From NCBI RefSeq assembly GCF_965363235.1, contig NC_134851.1, forward strand, positions 25,593,847-25,657,846: a DNA stretch of 64,000 bases, written 5' to 3'. The translations under genes and the position numbers were made by a program. Below, in pieces: positions 24,201 to 32,585 of the stretch; the stretch's first letter is position 1; every line of letters begins with the position of its first letter. This DNA is from Mytilus galloprovincialis (lineage: Eukaryota; Mollusca; Bivalvia; Mytilida; Mytilidae). The notes beneath the pieces are model-generated. The model was given only the letters and a program-made list of their open reading frames with translations, was not told the DNA's origin and searched no databases.

Positions 24201-27200
24201 GACTATAGTACATCTACAGTATAAAAACTGGCCTGTCAGGTAGGCAAATGTAATATTAACAGTATAAAAACTGGCCTGTCAGGTAGGCAAATGTAATATT
24301 AACAGTATAAAAACTGGCCTGTCAGGTAAGTAAATGTAATATTAACAGTATAAAAACTGGCCTGTCAGGTAAGTAAATGTAATATCTCAAGTATACACTG
24401 TGGGTGGCCTTCCAGGAACATGTTATATGTTCAATGCACAAACTAATCTTTTAGGTGGCAACATATGTATGTTGCATGTACAATACATTATCTGACCTTT
24501 CAGGTGTCGATATCTAACTTGATCAGAAACACAAACTAGTATTCCAGGTAAGGGATATACATGTATATATATTTTACATGTACAATAAACAAACTGACCT
24601 TACAAGTATATAATTATCATGACTATATGGATATGTTACACAAACACTACATGTACAGTCTTTTTTTTTGTGTATTTTATTTTGCATATTGTTGTGTTGG
24701 AATTAAAATATTCAAATGTGTATGCTATCAACTCTAAACTTAATTGTGAGGCTTTGAAAACAAACAAAAATAGTTCATTTCTATTTTGATTACAGTGGAT
24801 TTCCAGAGAAGGTTCCTAGTGTGTTACAGTTTATCAATGAAGTCCATAACTTCTACAGACAGCAGAGAAGTTTACAAAAACCTGTCATGGTTCACTGCAG
24901 GTAAAGAAATAAAATAGAATACTAAACCCTGTCATGGTTTACTGCAGGTATAAAAATAGAATACAAAACCCTGTCATGGTTCACTGCAGGTATAGAAATA
25001 AAAATAGAATACTAAACCCTGTCATGGTTTACTGCAGGTATAGAAATAGAATACAAAACCCTGTCATGGTTCACTGCAGGTATAGAAATAAAAATAGAAT
25101 ACTAAACCCCGTCATGGTTTACTGCAGGTATAGAAATAAAAATAGAATACTAAACCCTGTCATGGTTTACTGCAGGTATATAGAATACTAAACTCTGTCA
25201 TGGTTTACTGCAGGTATAGAAATAAAAATAGAATATAAAACCCTGTCATGGTTTACTGCAGGTATAGAAATAAAAATAGAATATAAAACCCTGTCATGGT
25301 TCACAGCAGGTATAGAATTATAAATAGAATATAAAATCCTGCCATGGTTCACTGCAGGTATAGAATTATAAATAGAATACTAAACCCTGCCATGGTTCAC
25401 TGCAGGTATAGAATTATAAATAGAATACTAAACCCTGCCATGGTTCACTGCAGGTATAGAATTATAAATAGAATACTAAACCCTGCCATGGTTCACTGCA
25501 GGTATAGAATTATAAATAGAATGCTAAACCCTGTCATGGTTTACTGCAGGTATAGAATTATAAATAGAATACTAAACCCTGCCATGGTTCACTGCAGGTA
25601 TAGAATTATGAATAGAAATTATTTACTCACCAGTCATGGACTCTTTACAGTTTTGAAATTTCATACAACATATACAATGAATTATTGTTTTAAGGCAGTA
25701 CAATAATCAGTTAAATACAGTAAGGAAAAATTAGTGTATGCACATGAGAGAGAAAATGATTTTTAGGGGAGATAATCATTACAATTTACACTGACAGCAG
25801 GAATCACAGGCAAGACGAAGCACTTCACAGAACACCTTGATTTTTTGTGTCAGTTTACATTACACTTTTACACTGACTGCATCAATCACTAGCAAAACTA
25901 ATGAATATTTATTAATTTATAAACAAACTTATATTGGCAATTTCAGTAATGGTATAGGTAGAACTGGTACCTTTTTGATGATTTATACTGGAATGCAAGA
26001 GATCGATCACGGTAATGGTATCATCAATGTACAGGCAGTCGGTAAAAAGATGTTACAACAACGTAGATATGTCATCAGAGAGAAAAGTCAACTGAAATTC
26101 TGTTACGGAGCTATTTTGTACCATGCTCAGGATATATTGGCAAAACGTGAGTTCAAAATTCTAGAAAATATGTTTCAACCTTTTGTTAAAGGGTAAATAA
26201 AAAGCTGCACCAAACTAATTATAATCATAGGCTTAACTCTTAACCCATACCTAACCTTAAATAATCTCTAGCCTAAGCCCTAGTCATAAATGAACAATAA
26301 ACAATTCCTTTACTTGTTTTGTCCTATATATAAATACAAAAGATATTTGTTTAAAATGTTAGATGATAAAAACAACATGCTTAAATGAAACAGATCTATA
26401 CTGTTAACATAAACCAAAGTCCTGCTGAGCATTGTTTAGTTCATTCATCCTATTCTTTTATCTGACAATCATTGTAGATCAATTGTAAGAAATTGGTTGT
26501 TATAAATTTATGAAGATGTAACTCGGTAAGTCTTTTCACCACCGCACACCGCCAAACACCACTGAACACCCCAAAAGTTTATTTTTTTGTCTTTTATCGT
26601 TATAAATGTGACTTAAATATAATATTCAAGTTATTAATTCAACAAATCAGAAGATTAAGAGTTCAAATATCTAAAGAAAACATTTTTTTTTTTTTCTATC
26701 TTTTCTATAAAATAGTTGTACCAGTAATAAGAAAAGAGACAAAAAGCAAAATCTAACAGATGAATAAAGATCCAGGATACATTAAGATATTGTTCCTTCT
26801 TTCATGATATAATCTTAGATTATAAATTACCTATGGAATTTGTAGTTGTACCATTTGTCTGCCATAATACATAAATCCACAGTATATGAAATGCATTTTA
26901 TTTATTAATATTGTCCTAAGTATTGTGTCATCTATATTACAGAGGGGATATTGGTTCATAAAGCTTCATTTGGAGACAAGCTTCCTCATCCTGGAGAGAA
27001 ATCTTATCAGTGGACACCCACAGAGGATGTCATTTTTGGAGCATGTAGTATAAATGATCTTAAGAGCAATGTTGAAAAACTTGGATTACATTTAGGAATA
27101 TCAAACAAACATTCTAGTCCAAAGAAAACTGTCATTCCCAAACAGGAGCTCTCCAGTGAGGAGGTGGATAAGCAACAGAAATATTTTTTACCTTCAAAGA

Positions 27201-27625
27201 CAGAAGATCATGAAATTGAAGGAACTCTAATTAGCAGTTTACCTGATGTTGTTCAACGAACAGATGCGGCGAGATCGAGTGTTGATAATGACCAAAAGTT
27301 GACTGGGTCCCTGTCTGGCTCTAATGCATCACTTTTAAGTGTTGGATCAGAATCAGAAAAGATAACAGGTTCACCAATACATAAAATAAAGTCCAGAGAT
27401 GGTTCACCGAAGCCAAGTTCTCTACATGGATCACACGAGGGATCACCGAAAATGCAGTCATTGATGGATTTACAGAACCCAAGTTCATTTACACTTGGAG
27501 CTGACGGAGGAAAGAAGAAAATAACAAAAGCAAGTTTTCTGGATAAAACTTCAGGTTTAAGTGATAATTTGGACAATGATGATCCCTTTAGTTCAATAGA
27601 TCCACTTTGGACGATGAAAAAGTAA
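11089..27625 (+). CDS. PTPN23: HD-PTP (tyrosine-protein phosphatase non-receptor type 23) homolog, C-terminal part
   Basis: Twelve exons with matching phases encode about 1,749 residues: 11089-12267, 13167-15092, 17542-17590, 18151-18398, 18803-19174, 19660-19756, 21761-21825, 22456-22599, 24058-24239, 24796-24900, 25947-26146, 26943-27625. Order: Gly/Pro/Gln-rich region (~1,030 residues), linker, PTP fold (KNRDQDVLPYD, DDYINASWIN, ATQAPL, DFWLMV, WPV, HCSNGIGRTG, FCYGAI), then a Ser/Pro-rich tail. Family knowledge: HD-PTP is a Bro1-family ESCRT partner in endosomal receptor sorting, and its phosphatase domain is weak or inactive in vertebrates. Here the WPD Asp is Val and the Ala of HCSAG is Asn, so inactivity is likely. 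Bro1 and V exons are not in the window. The true 5' limit is uncertain because an in-frame stop at 11074-11076 precedes the first exon unless the acceptor is at 11087-11088. Confidence 0.85.
12268..13166 (+). other. Intron of the PTPN23-like gene
   Basis: AT-rich with a poly-T tract at ~12358-12376. It holds the second copy of the ~290-bp element at 12541-12825. No exon seen. Confidence 0.6.
12541..12825 (+). mobile_element. ~290-bp non-autonomous element, copy 2
   Basis: Matches 5648-5940 over nearly its full length, starting TGCCCCATTTA and ending GGGGCATCCGTGTACT. It includes a degenerate (GTCC/GTTC)n tract (CGTCCGTCTGTTCGTTCG). Confidence 0.7.
13167..15092 (+). CDS. PTPN23: PTPN23-like exon: 642-residue Gln-rich, prion-like region
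   Basis: The exon is open in phase 0 at both ends (TTTTTAG|ACT; CAG|GTATT). It is dominated by Gln with Ser, Pro, Gly, Asn and Tyr. Three imperfect repeats of ~54 residues lie at about 13674-14150, each with QPNV(S/G)QQQ, QYYGQQ, QQGQGGPQ and NQGQN. An exact 48-nt duplication near 14968-15066 gives two SMNSQQQGYPTVQ units. It corresponds in place to the proline-rich linker of HD-PTP, which binds ESCRT and endocytic adaptors in vertebrates; the strong Q/N/Y bias is extreme. Confidence 0.85.
15557..15812 (+). repeat. 32-bp minisatellite, 8 copies
   Basis: The unit is ATCCTCAAAACATGC followed by AAAAATCATTACCCACG, nearly identical across eight copies. ORFs here simply translate the unit. Confidence 0.9.
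15866..15998 (+). repeat. 44-bp minisatellite, 3 copies
   Basis: Three tandem units of GACAAAACACTCCACAAAAC followed by AAACCACCAGCATCAGAAATC, starting 50 bases after the 32-bp array. Confidence 0.85.
16250..17364. mobile_element. hAT-like DNA element (non-autonomous or decayed)
   Basis: Terminal inverted repeats CAGGGGTGTGGAAAT (16250) and ATTTCCACACCCCTG (ending 17364). Flanks TAATAGTA and TAGTACTA agree at 6 of 8 positions, compatible with a decayed 8-bp hAT target duplication. Subterminal ACTTGTCC/GGCAAGTA words are repeated at both ends. On the minus strand an open stretch of ~90 codons (about 16670-16957) contains RKWRQAALKKKYG and HRGYLIGAGYLGWE, possibly a transposase relic. Confidence 0.6.
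17542..17590 (+). CDS. PTPN23: PTPN23-like microexon (49 nt)
   Basis: Reads RPLSGQSQMSQPLPQK and leaves phase 1. Acceptor TTTATTGTAG, donor AAG|GTGAGT. Composition continues the Q/P-rich region. Confidence 0.75.
17655..17790 (+). repeat. Diverged fragment of the 365-bp mussel repeat
   Basis: AAAAAGGCCAAATAAA, GAAGTTGAAGA, AAGGTTTTCCCAAATACAGC and AAATCTAGTCCTTGG match the unit at 9220-9340. Confidence 0.55.
17791..18150 (+). other. Intron sequence, nothing recognised
   Basis: AT-rich, with no repeat or exon signal apart from the acceptor TTATCTTAG at its end. Confidence 0.4.
18151..18398 (+). CDS. PTPN23: PTPN23-like exon: proline-rich linker
   Basis: Enters in phase 1 (G|GT gives Gly) and leaves in phase 0. 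Contains LSPPDILPQPILPSPMKP and a Glu/Thr-rich end. Bounded by TTATCTTAG and CAG|GTATAC. Confidence 0.85.
18399..18802 (+). other. Intron sequence, nothing recognised
   Basis: AT-rich; no repeat or exon detected by eye. Confidence 0.4.
18803..19174 (+). CDS. PTPN23: PTPN23-like exon: Ser-rich linker entering the PTP fold
   Basis: 124 codons, phase 0 at both ends. A Ser-rich stretch (RSNSNTSQS, SCSSIGSSLDDILSSS) precedes LTPKVLTAQEIAQQKEDAIL and an alpha-helical stretch ending LDIAWK, which matches the start of the HD-PTP phosphatase region. Confidence 0.88.
19440..19620. mobile_element. Decayed MITE related to 23737-23927
   Basis: It ends AAAATAAGTTGGTTTAC like the intact copy and shares AAAGTAAAATGCGACATAAAGTATCTGTTA. 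The left terminus is eroded. It lies in the intron before the exon at 19660. Confidence 0.55.
19660..19756 (+). CDS. PTPN23: PTPN23-like exon: pTyr-loop region of the PTP domain
   Basis: Reads EVIEDYDIHGKKNSMAIGR, then CYPMKNRDQDVLP, leaving phase 1. KNRDQDVLPYD stands where active PTPs have KNRYxxILPYD, so the substrate-stacking Tyr is Asp here. Confidence 0.88.
20279..21711. mobile_element. 1.4-kb element with inverted terminal repeats
   Basis: The left end GATTTTTTAATTTGCTGGTT plus TACGGAT is mirrored at the right by ATCTGTAAACCAACAAATTA plus AAAAAA. Both subterminal regions carry GACCGACC/CCGACCC words. Class not assigned. A second repeat (20440-20850) is nested inside. Confidence 0.6.
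20440..20850 (+). repeat. Nested repeat with an uninterrupted 89-codon ORF
   Basis: It begins at (TGAT)n then TTGGTTGCTTAACGTCCAGT and GCAAATATTTCATGCATATT. A GC-richer ORF at 20576-20845 contains GFNVPNLTGHDCELDTSRTA. Decayed copies lie at 10185, 37645 and 44975 (the CTTAACGTCCA...TTTCATGC part in the latter two). I do not recognise a protein family; it may be part of a SINE-like or MITE-like unit rather than a gene. Confidence 0.55.
21761..21825 (+). CDS. PTPN23: PTPN23-like exon: DDYINAS motif of the PTP domain
   Basis: Enters phase 1 (T+AT gives Tyr) and reads DVSRVLLTSHKDDYINASWIN, cited here as two parts DVSRVLL and TSHKDDYINASWIN. The donor GTAAGT is strong. The DYINAS motif is well conserved. 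Confidence 0.9.
22030..22320 (+). mobile_element. Old tRNA-derived SINE
   Basis: Diverged relative of the SINE at 51488: AGCCTGTCAACACTGAAGTT against AGCCAGTCAACACTGGGATT, then GATTGACAAGGATCACCA, AGATAGGTGGTTCTGTC and a tail with AGAACTGGTCACCACA. The B box is degraded. Confidence 0.55.
22456..22599 (+). CDS. PTPN23: PTPN23-like exon: central PTP domain
   Basis: 48 codons in phase 0. CPKFIATQAPLHSTMFDFWL, then MVYEQGSEVIVMLSSEVE matches the ATQAPL...DFWxMV...VIVML core of PTPs and HD-PTP in particular. Confidence 0.92.
22613..22887. mobile_element. Fold-back MITE, copy 1 (275 bp)
   Basis: Almost the whole element is two inverted arms: TACAGTTGATTTCAATCAGT at the left, ATGAAATCGGCTGTA at the right, with inner CCGTGAAGTCAT / ATGACTTCACGG and TAGGTTAGGTAAACTA / TACCTTACCTAAC. 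Same family as 38961-39227. Confidence 0.85.
23395..23500 (-). repeat. End of a dispersed mussel repeat
   Basis: AAATGGGGAATGTGTCAAAG followed by AGACAACAACCCGACCATAG is the reverse complement of the end of the copy at 60335-60600. Confidence 0.65.
23737..23927. mobile_element. 191-bp MITE with TA target duplication
   Basis: Inverted ends CTGTAAACCAACTTATTTT and AAAATAAGTTGGTTTACAG are perfect, flanked by TA on both sides, which fits a Tc1/mariner-type non-autonomous element. A decayed relative lies at 19440. Confidence 0.85.
24058..24239 (+). CDS. PTPN23: PTPN23-like exon ending in the WPD loop
   Basis: Reads KFPEYWPPEKGKLTHHGPIT and continues to VHLQYKNWPV, leaving phase 2. The loop reads WPVSGFP across the junction, so the general-acid Asp of WPD is Val. 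The donor is CAG|GTAGGC. The last ~23 bases with the donor form the first unit of the array at 24217. Confidence 0.9.
24217..24390 (+). repeat. Tandem amplification of an exon end and splice donor, 4 x 43 bp
   Basis: The unit CAGTATAAAAACTGGCCTGT plus CAGGTA(G/A)G(C/T)AAATGTAATATTAA is repeated four times. The first unit straddles the exon end at 24239. Units 3 and 4 carry GTAAGT, a better donor than the native GTAGGC. Confidence 0.95.
24391..24795 (+). other. Remaining intron sequence
   Basis: AT-rich, with diverged echoes of ACTGACCTTACAAGTATA and CTGACCTTTCAGGTGTCGA that may be older units of the preceding array. Confidence 0.4.
24796..24900 (+). CDS. PTPN23: PTPN23-like exon ending at the catalytic cysteine
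   Basis: Enters and leaves in phase 2. Reads GFPEKVPSVLQFINEVHNFY and ends PVMVHC plus AG; the next exon supplies T for Ser. TGC at 24896-24898 encodes the P-loop Cys. The donor is GTAAAG. Confidence 0.92.
24880..25618 (+). repeat. Tandem amplification of the Cys-loop exon end and donor, ~16 x ~48 bp
   Basis: Each unit carries CCTG(T/C)CATGGTT(C/T)AC then TGCAGGTATAGAA, an A/T-rich filler and AGAATACTAAAC. The first unit contains the true exon end at 24900. About 16 copies of 38-49 bp follow, in two subtypes: AATAAAAATAG earlier and ATTATAAATAG later. Long ORFs across it are repeat translations. Confidence 0.95.
25947..26146 (+). CDS. PTPN23: PTPN23-like exon: P-loop arginine and Q-loop
   Basis: Begins T|AATGGTATAGGTAGAAC, giving S-N-G-I-G-R-T-G. 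Continues TFLMIYTGMQEIDHGNGI and ends LKFCYGAILYHAQDILAK in phase 1. The Q-loop reads VIREKSQLKF where active PTPs have VQTxxQYxF. Confidence 0.92.
26147..26942 (+). other. Last intron of the PTPN23-like gene
   Basis: AT-rich with a poly-T tract near 26683. No repeat family or exon recognised. Confidence 0.4.
26943..27625 (+). CDS. PTPN23: PTPN23-like terminal exon: Ser/Pro-rich tail
   Basis: Enters phase 1 (C+AG gives Gln). 227 codons then TAA. WTPTEDVIFGACSINDLKSN is followed by a low-complexity region with SP/SPK phospho-acceptor-like motifs (GSPIHK, DGSPKPSS, EGSPKMQS), and the protein ends DDPFSSIDPLWTMKK. It matches the position of the PEST-like tail of HD-PTP. Confidence 0.88.
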
Positions 27626-27737
27626 TTCATATTTATATGTTTTTATATTATTTTTTGTAGCATGTGATACACTATCAGTATATATCGGTCATTTCTTGAG
27701 GCTTTTGCAATATAGTACACTTTTCACTTTATTTCAA

Positions 27738-27743
27738 AATAAA
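27738..27743 (+). promoter_or_regulatory. Candidate polyadenylation signal of the PTPN23-like gene
   Basis: AATAAA 113 bases after the stop codon. Other AATAAA words further on could be used instead. Confidence 0.4.
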
Positions 27744-29261
27744 ATCGTCAAAATTTAAGAAAAAAAATCAACTTCTTAAATTCTCTCATTGGTGATTTAT
27801 GCACATGATGACCTGTACACACACTTTTACAGGTTATAAGTGTTTGAATAATGATATGGTTTAAATGTCAGAGTGTATGTATGTTTTAGGTGAACCAAAT
27901 TTATATGTTTAAATGTTCAACAAAGTACAATGCAGTAGGAATTTACTATAGGCTTGTTTGTAGACTTAAAGTAACATTTAAAATATGACAGATATCTTTT
28001 TGCTTGGATGCAATTGTTGTATTTTTCTGGTCAAATGTTTAGACTTTATCATCTTTTGTGATAAGAATATTGTATTTTGGAGATGTATTTGGGCTTTAAT
28101 TATTATTATGAAGTTTATTTTTGAGAAGGCATAATATTTATAAGGTGAATATCAAACATTATATAACAAATGTACGAATGAATGCACAGTTTAATCAGCA
28201 TTTGCAAAGGTTTCTAGACAGTACTTTCCAAATTTTTGTACTGTTTTCAAATATTTATTTACTGCTTTGGAATAGAATTTCACAAATCAATTGATATTTT
28301 TTGTGGCACATTTAGTGGAAGTAAATCAGGTATGTAACTGCCCGAACAGGCTTATAGTTTTGACAGATGACTTTCGCTGAAAGAACATACAATTATCAGT
28401 CTTGAATATATATGAACTATTTTAAATATACATGTAGCCAGAGGGCATTAAACTGTGAATTGCATGATCTGTTTTTGTTTTTCATTCATTATTTGTATAC
28501 ATTTATCAACATAAATGACTGTCCAGTGAATAAGATAGGTTTCAGTGTTACAGTTACTCTGAGTTTGTTTCTATTGATTGAATTATCCTTCACCAAAAAA
28601 TAACTTTTTTTAATTTTTATTGGATATATGGTTAAACTGTTAACTGGCCAAACTATATGAAACTGGTCTTATAATTTTGGAAGAAAATTCAAAATAAATT
28701 GAAGCAGGTGAATTACACATTGTATTAACAACATTTCTATCTTCTGGATTTGATATTTATTTCTTAAATGCGAAATATATTTATTAAAATCAGGAAAATA
28801 CATTAACATGAGCCAGTGCCCTTATTTTCTAATTATGGTTTTTGCACCTTAATATTTGAAAACATCCATAGTGCTTTTGTTTTATTTTGTGACAGGTTTT
28901 GCCTAGCTATAAGATGTTAGTAAGTTAACTCTGTAAATTGTAAACATTTGACAAGCATGACTAGGTAATCATGGTGATATTTTTTTTTATTTTATAAAAC
29001 ATATCATTTCATGGGTTTGCCTTGTGGAAAGTTGTTTCATTGGCAATTGTACCACTTCTTTTTTATACTTAGGACAATATCTGTTTAAATAATACAATAA
29101 AATCATGTAATTGAACTCTGAATCTGAAAAATTTTAAATTAAGAAAAGAGATTGCTGTATAGGATATTGAATTCTAAAGAATTATCTGTATGTCATGTAT
29201 ATTTTAGATTATATATTATTTTATTGATCTTTATTGTACAATGATGAAAACAATAGATATA

Positions 29262-29490
29262 AGGCCAAATAAAAAAGTATGTGTGGTTCCTGTTACATCT
29301 AGGGTAGGTAGGTAGGGATTTTTTTTTATTTTATGTTGTTTTTTTTTACATTGAGTCTATGGGAGCAACATTCTGACTTTAACAGTGAAAATGAAAAATG
29401 ACAATAAAATCTTTAGGGTATGCTATTTTTAAGCCGAAAAAGTAGGGACGGTAGGGTTACTGGAACCACACATATATTTTTATTTGGCCT
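29262..29490. mobile_element. 229-bp MITE
   Basis: Inverted ends AGGCCAAATAAAAAAGTATG plus TGTGGTTCC and GGAACCACACATATATTTTT plus ATTTGGCCT. The interior has GGTAGGTAGGG against AGGGACGGTAGGG. Target duplication unclear. Confidence 0.8.
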
Positions 29491-30404
29491 AATGAATATA
29501 CATCTGATGAATATCCATGAATCAACACATTTGTAGCCACACAAATTAATAAAAACGTTTTATGTGTGTTAAAAGCATCTCATTTTTATATTTGGTGGAT
29601 TGTGTCCTTTTCACCTTACTGCTACTGTCCACTCAAGTGTTGCATTAGAAAAAATATTTAATTAAAAAACTTCTTTATTATGTAAATTAATTTATTAATT
29701 TTATGCTGCATGATAGGAAATGCATGTCCTGTCAATAGAGTAGTCACCAGAAACCACTTAAAAATCCCACGGTGGATATTTAAGTGAAAAAGATAAGATC
29801 CACACAAACTATCTATATAGTATAGTAATTTTGTAAGTACTTGACCCTTGACATTTTTTATTGTTTATTGTCTTGTCTTGACAGAGTAAAAAAAGTGAGA
29901 CATAGGTATTCTGTTCACAAAAAAAAATAGTTTGAGATTAGATAAGTCTAAAGAAACTTGTTGTGGTATGTCAATAATATTTGGTATGTAATTTTAACAT
30001 TGGCACATTTCATTTCCATGGAGATTATTTTAGTCCTGGTTCATTGACTGAATATTTCGCATAACTAAATGTTAATCAAGTATTGATATTGTTTTTTACT
30101 TTTAAAATAACAAATAGGTGAGACATATCTCTGTGTCAATAGTTTATATGAATTTACATTGGCAAATCTGTATTCTCATTTCACACAGCAAATGTACTTA
30201 TTTACAAATATATATATGAATATCATCAGCCTTTATTGTGATAATGTTGTGTATAATTGTTATCATTGTTTAGCTTCACAATGCTATATATGTATATTAT
30301 GTTAATATGAAGACAAATTATTTATTGTTAATTGTGAAATATATTAATTACAAACTGATTTATATTCTTAATTTTTCTCTGCAAGGTTTGAGTCATCGAG
30401 TTAT

Positions 30405-30830
30405 GTGAATATAAAAAAGAAGATGTGGTATAATTGCCAATGAGACAAATCTACACAAGAGACCAAATGACACAGAAATTAACAACTATAGGTCACTGTA
30501 CAGCCTTCAACAATGAGCAAAGCCCATACCACATAGACTAGTCAGCTATAAAAGGCCCAGAAATGAAAATATAAAACAACTCAAAAAAGAAAACTAATGG
30601 CCTAATTTATGTACAAAAAATAAACGAAAAACATATGTGTAACAGACAAACAAACAACAACCACTGAATTACAGGTTCCTGACTTAGGACAGACACATAC
30701 AGAATGTGGCAGTGTTAAACATGTAAGTGGGTTCCCAACCCTCCCCTAACCTGGGAGAGTGGTGTAACAGTACAATATAAGAACAAACTATATAAACCCA
30801 ATGAAGTGATGTTAACTTGCGTTATGTGAA
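30405..30830 (+). repeat. Dispersed mussel repeat, long copy (AAGAAGATGTG family)
   Basis: TATAAAAAAGAAGATGTGGT, ACTATAGGTCACTGTACAGC, CAACAATGAGCAAAGCCCAT, ACAACCACTGAATTACAGG and CCTGGGAGAGTGGTGTAACA. Related copies are at 3575, 38205, 38500 and 58962 (+), and 46620 and 59085 (-). Confidence 0.75.
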
Positions 30831-31133
30831 TCTCATTCTTGGTAGAAATTAAAGCATTGTCCATGGCCAGTTCTAAATGTCTGTTTGTCTTGGTTCACCA
30901 GACCTTGACCTCATTTTGATGGTAAATTTTGGTTCATTATCAATAATCCTAATTAGTTATGTTTGTCAGATACTACAGATTGTATAAGCAATAACACAAC
31001 TGTCATTAGTTTGTAAAATGATCGTGAAATGTATGTGTCCCATCTGGAAGAGGTTATCTGTCCTTGATATCATTTTCATTGTTCATTTGTTAATGTTTCA
31101 TTTGTATACGTTTTTGGTACACAAAGGTCACCC

Positions 31134-31313
31134 ACAGTCAAACCTGCTTAAGAGACCACCTGTATTAAGCAAAAACCTGTGTTGAAAGACCACCATTTTT
31201 AGATCCCTCTGTAGCACATTTCATACAAATGAACCTGTATTAAAAGACCACCTGTCTTAAGAGTCCAACTTTTGGGTCTCCCTTAAGTGGTCTGTTGAAA
31301 CAGATTTGACTAT
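31134..31313. mobile_element. 180-bp MITE
   Basis: Ends ACAGTCAAACCTG and CAGATTTGACTAT are inverted repeats. The interior repeats AGACCACCTGTATTAAG and AGACCACCTGTCTTAAG. Confidence 0.65.
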
Positions 31314-31639
31314 ATTTATTGTATAGAGTGATCGTACCGTGTATATGTCAGTCTGGCTAAACTCATCTCACTTTGAATGTCCTACTGACCTCTAGTTTGG
31401 GGCCTCTACTTTTTAAAATCCTAGACCTATATCTGATCAGTTAAAAAAGTGCATATAGCCATACGTTGATTACATACTTTTCACTTGAACTCGGGTTAAA
31501 AGTTGTCTCATTGACAATCCTACCACTTTGTATTTACTATGAATACAACAAAACGCAGTACAGATAAAGCTCTTAAATCCAAATAATGTTATTATAAATA
31601 GCAAAACATAAAATTAATAACAAATAAAGGCAACAGTAG

Positions 31640-31900
31640 TATAGTACAGCTGTTCAAAAGTCATAATTGGATTAAGGAAAAACTAATCCGGGTAACAAAC
31701 TAAAACCGATGGAAACACATCAGCTATCAGAGGAAAACAACAGAACAACAGAAACACAACTGCAATAAAAACAAATGCCAACATACATAGAAACAGACTG
31801 TAAATAACAACTGCCAGATTTCTGACTTGGTACAGGACTTTTTTTGAAAAAATGGTGGGTTGAACCTGGTTTGATAGCCACCCAAACCTCCTGCTTATAT
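31640..31900 (-). repeat. Dispersed mussel repeat fragment (minus orientation)
   Basis: TTCTGACTTGGTACAGGACT, GGTGGGTTGAACCTGGTTT and ATAGCCACCCAAACCTC match the family seen at 45180 and 55865. Confidence 0.6.
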
Positions 31901-32301
31901 GGCAATGTTAGATATAATAAATGATATCAAAACTATTAAAATATTGTATCCGAATGGTTGTGTGTTTACCTTTTTATTTTTTATCTTATGTGATTATACA
32001 TTTATCCAACAATTTCTCCACTATCCACTTCTTCAGATCTGTAAAAAAATAAGGATGTGTATCACTTTGTCGTTCAACTTGTCGGTTATGTAATCACAAC
32101 AAAAATAAGAAGGGTTAGAGTGTATTGAACTATACCTATGTCTGTCAATTTGTTCATGCATCCCTCCCACATTGGGTACATGATGATTTGTCAGTATTCA
32201 AGCATTGAGTTTTTTTGTTTTTTTTTATTACACAGGGTTTCAGTACACATGATGAAGGTGAGCATGACATAAGCATTGTGTTTCTTTTTTAATTTTCCAT
32301 A

Positions 32302-32585
32302 AGGGAGCTACCATTTGATTTTTATGGGGGGGCTAGGATGAAAAATTTTGTCCTGCATTTTTTTTTAGTTGTAATCTCTGTCCTGCCTTTTTATTTTTCA
32401 CTCTATTCGGTCCTGCTTTTTTTTTTTTAGTTTATCCTGACTTTTTTTACATAAATTGTCATCCTGACTTTTTTTTTTGCAAGTGTCTCATCCTGCCTTT
32501 TTTTTTTACTCAAAACTCCTGTCCTGCCTATTTTTTTCAAATTTCATCCTAGGCCCCCCCCCTAAAAATCAAATGGTAGCTCCCT
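32302..32585. mobile_element. 284-bp MITE with poly-T internal tandem repeat
   Basis: Perfect-looking inverted ends AGGGAGCTACCATTTGATTT and AAATCAAATGGTAGCTCCCT continue into GGGGGGGCTAGGATGAAA / TTTCATCCTAGGCCCCCCC. Inside are about six imperfect units of (A/G)TCCTG(A/C)CTTTTTTTTT. Confidence 0.85.

Noticed and set aside
24934-25706. Long ORFs with repeated MVHCRYR peptides
   Set aside because: They translate the exon-end minisatellite; the unit length is a multiple of three in many copies, so the frame stays open by chance.
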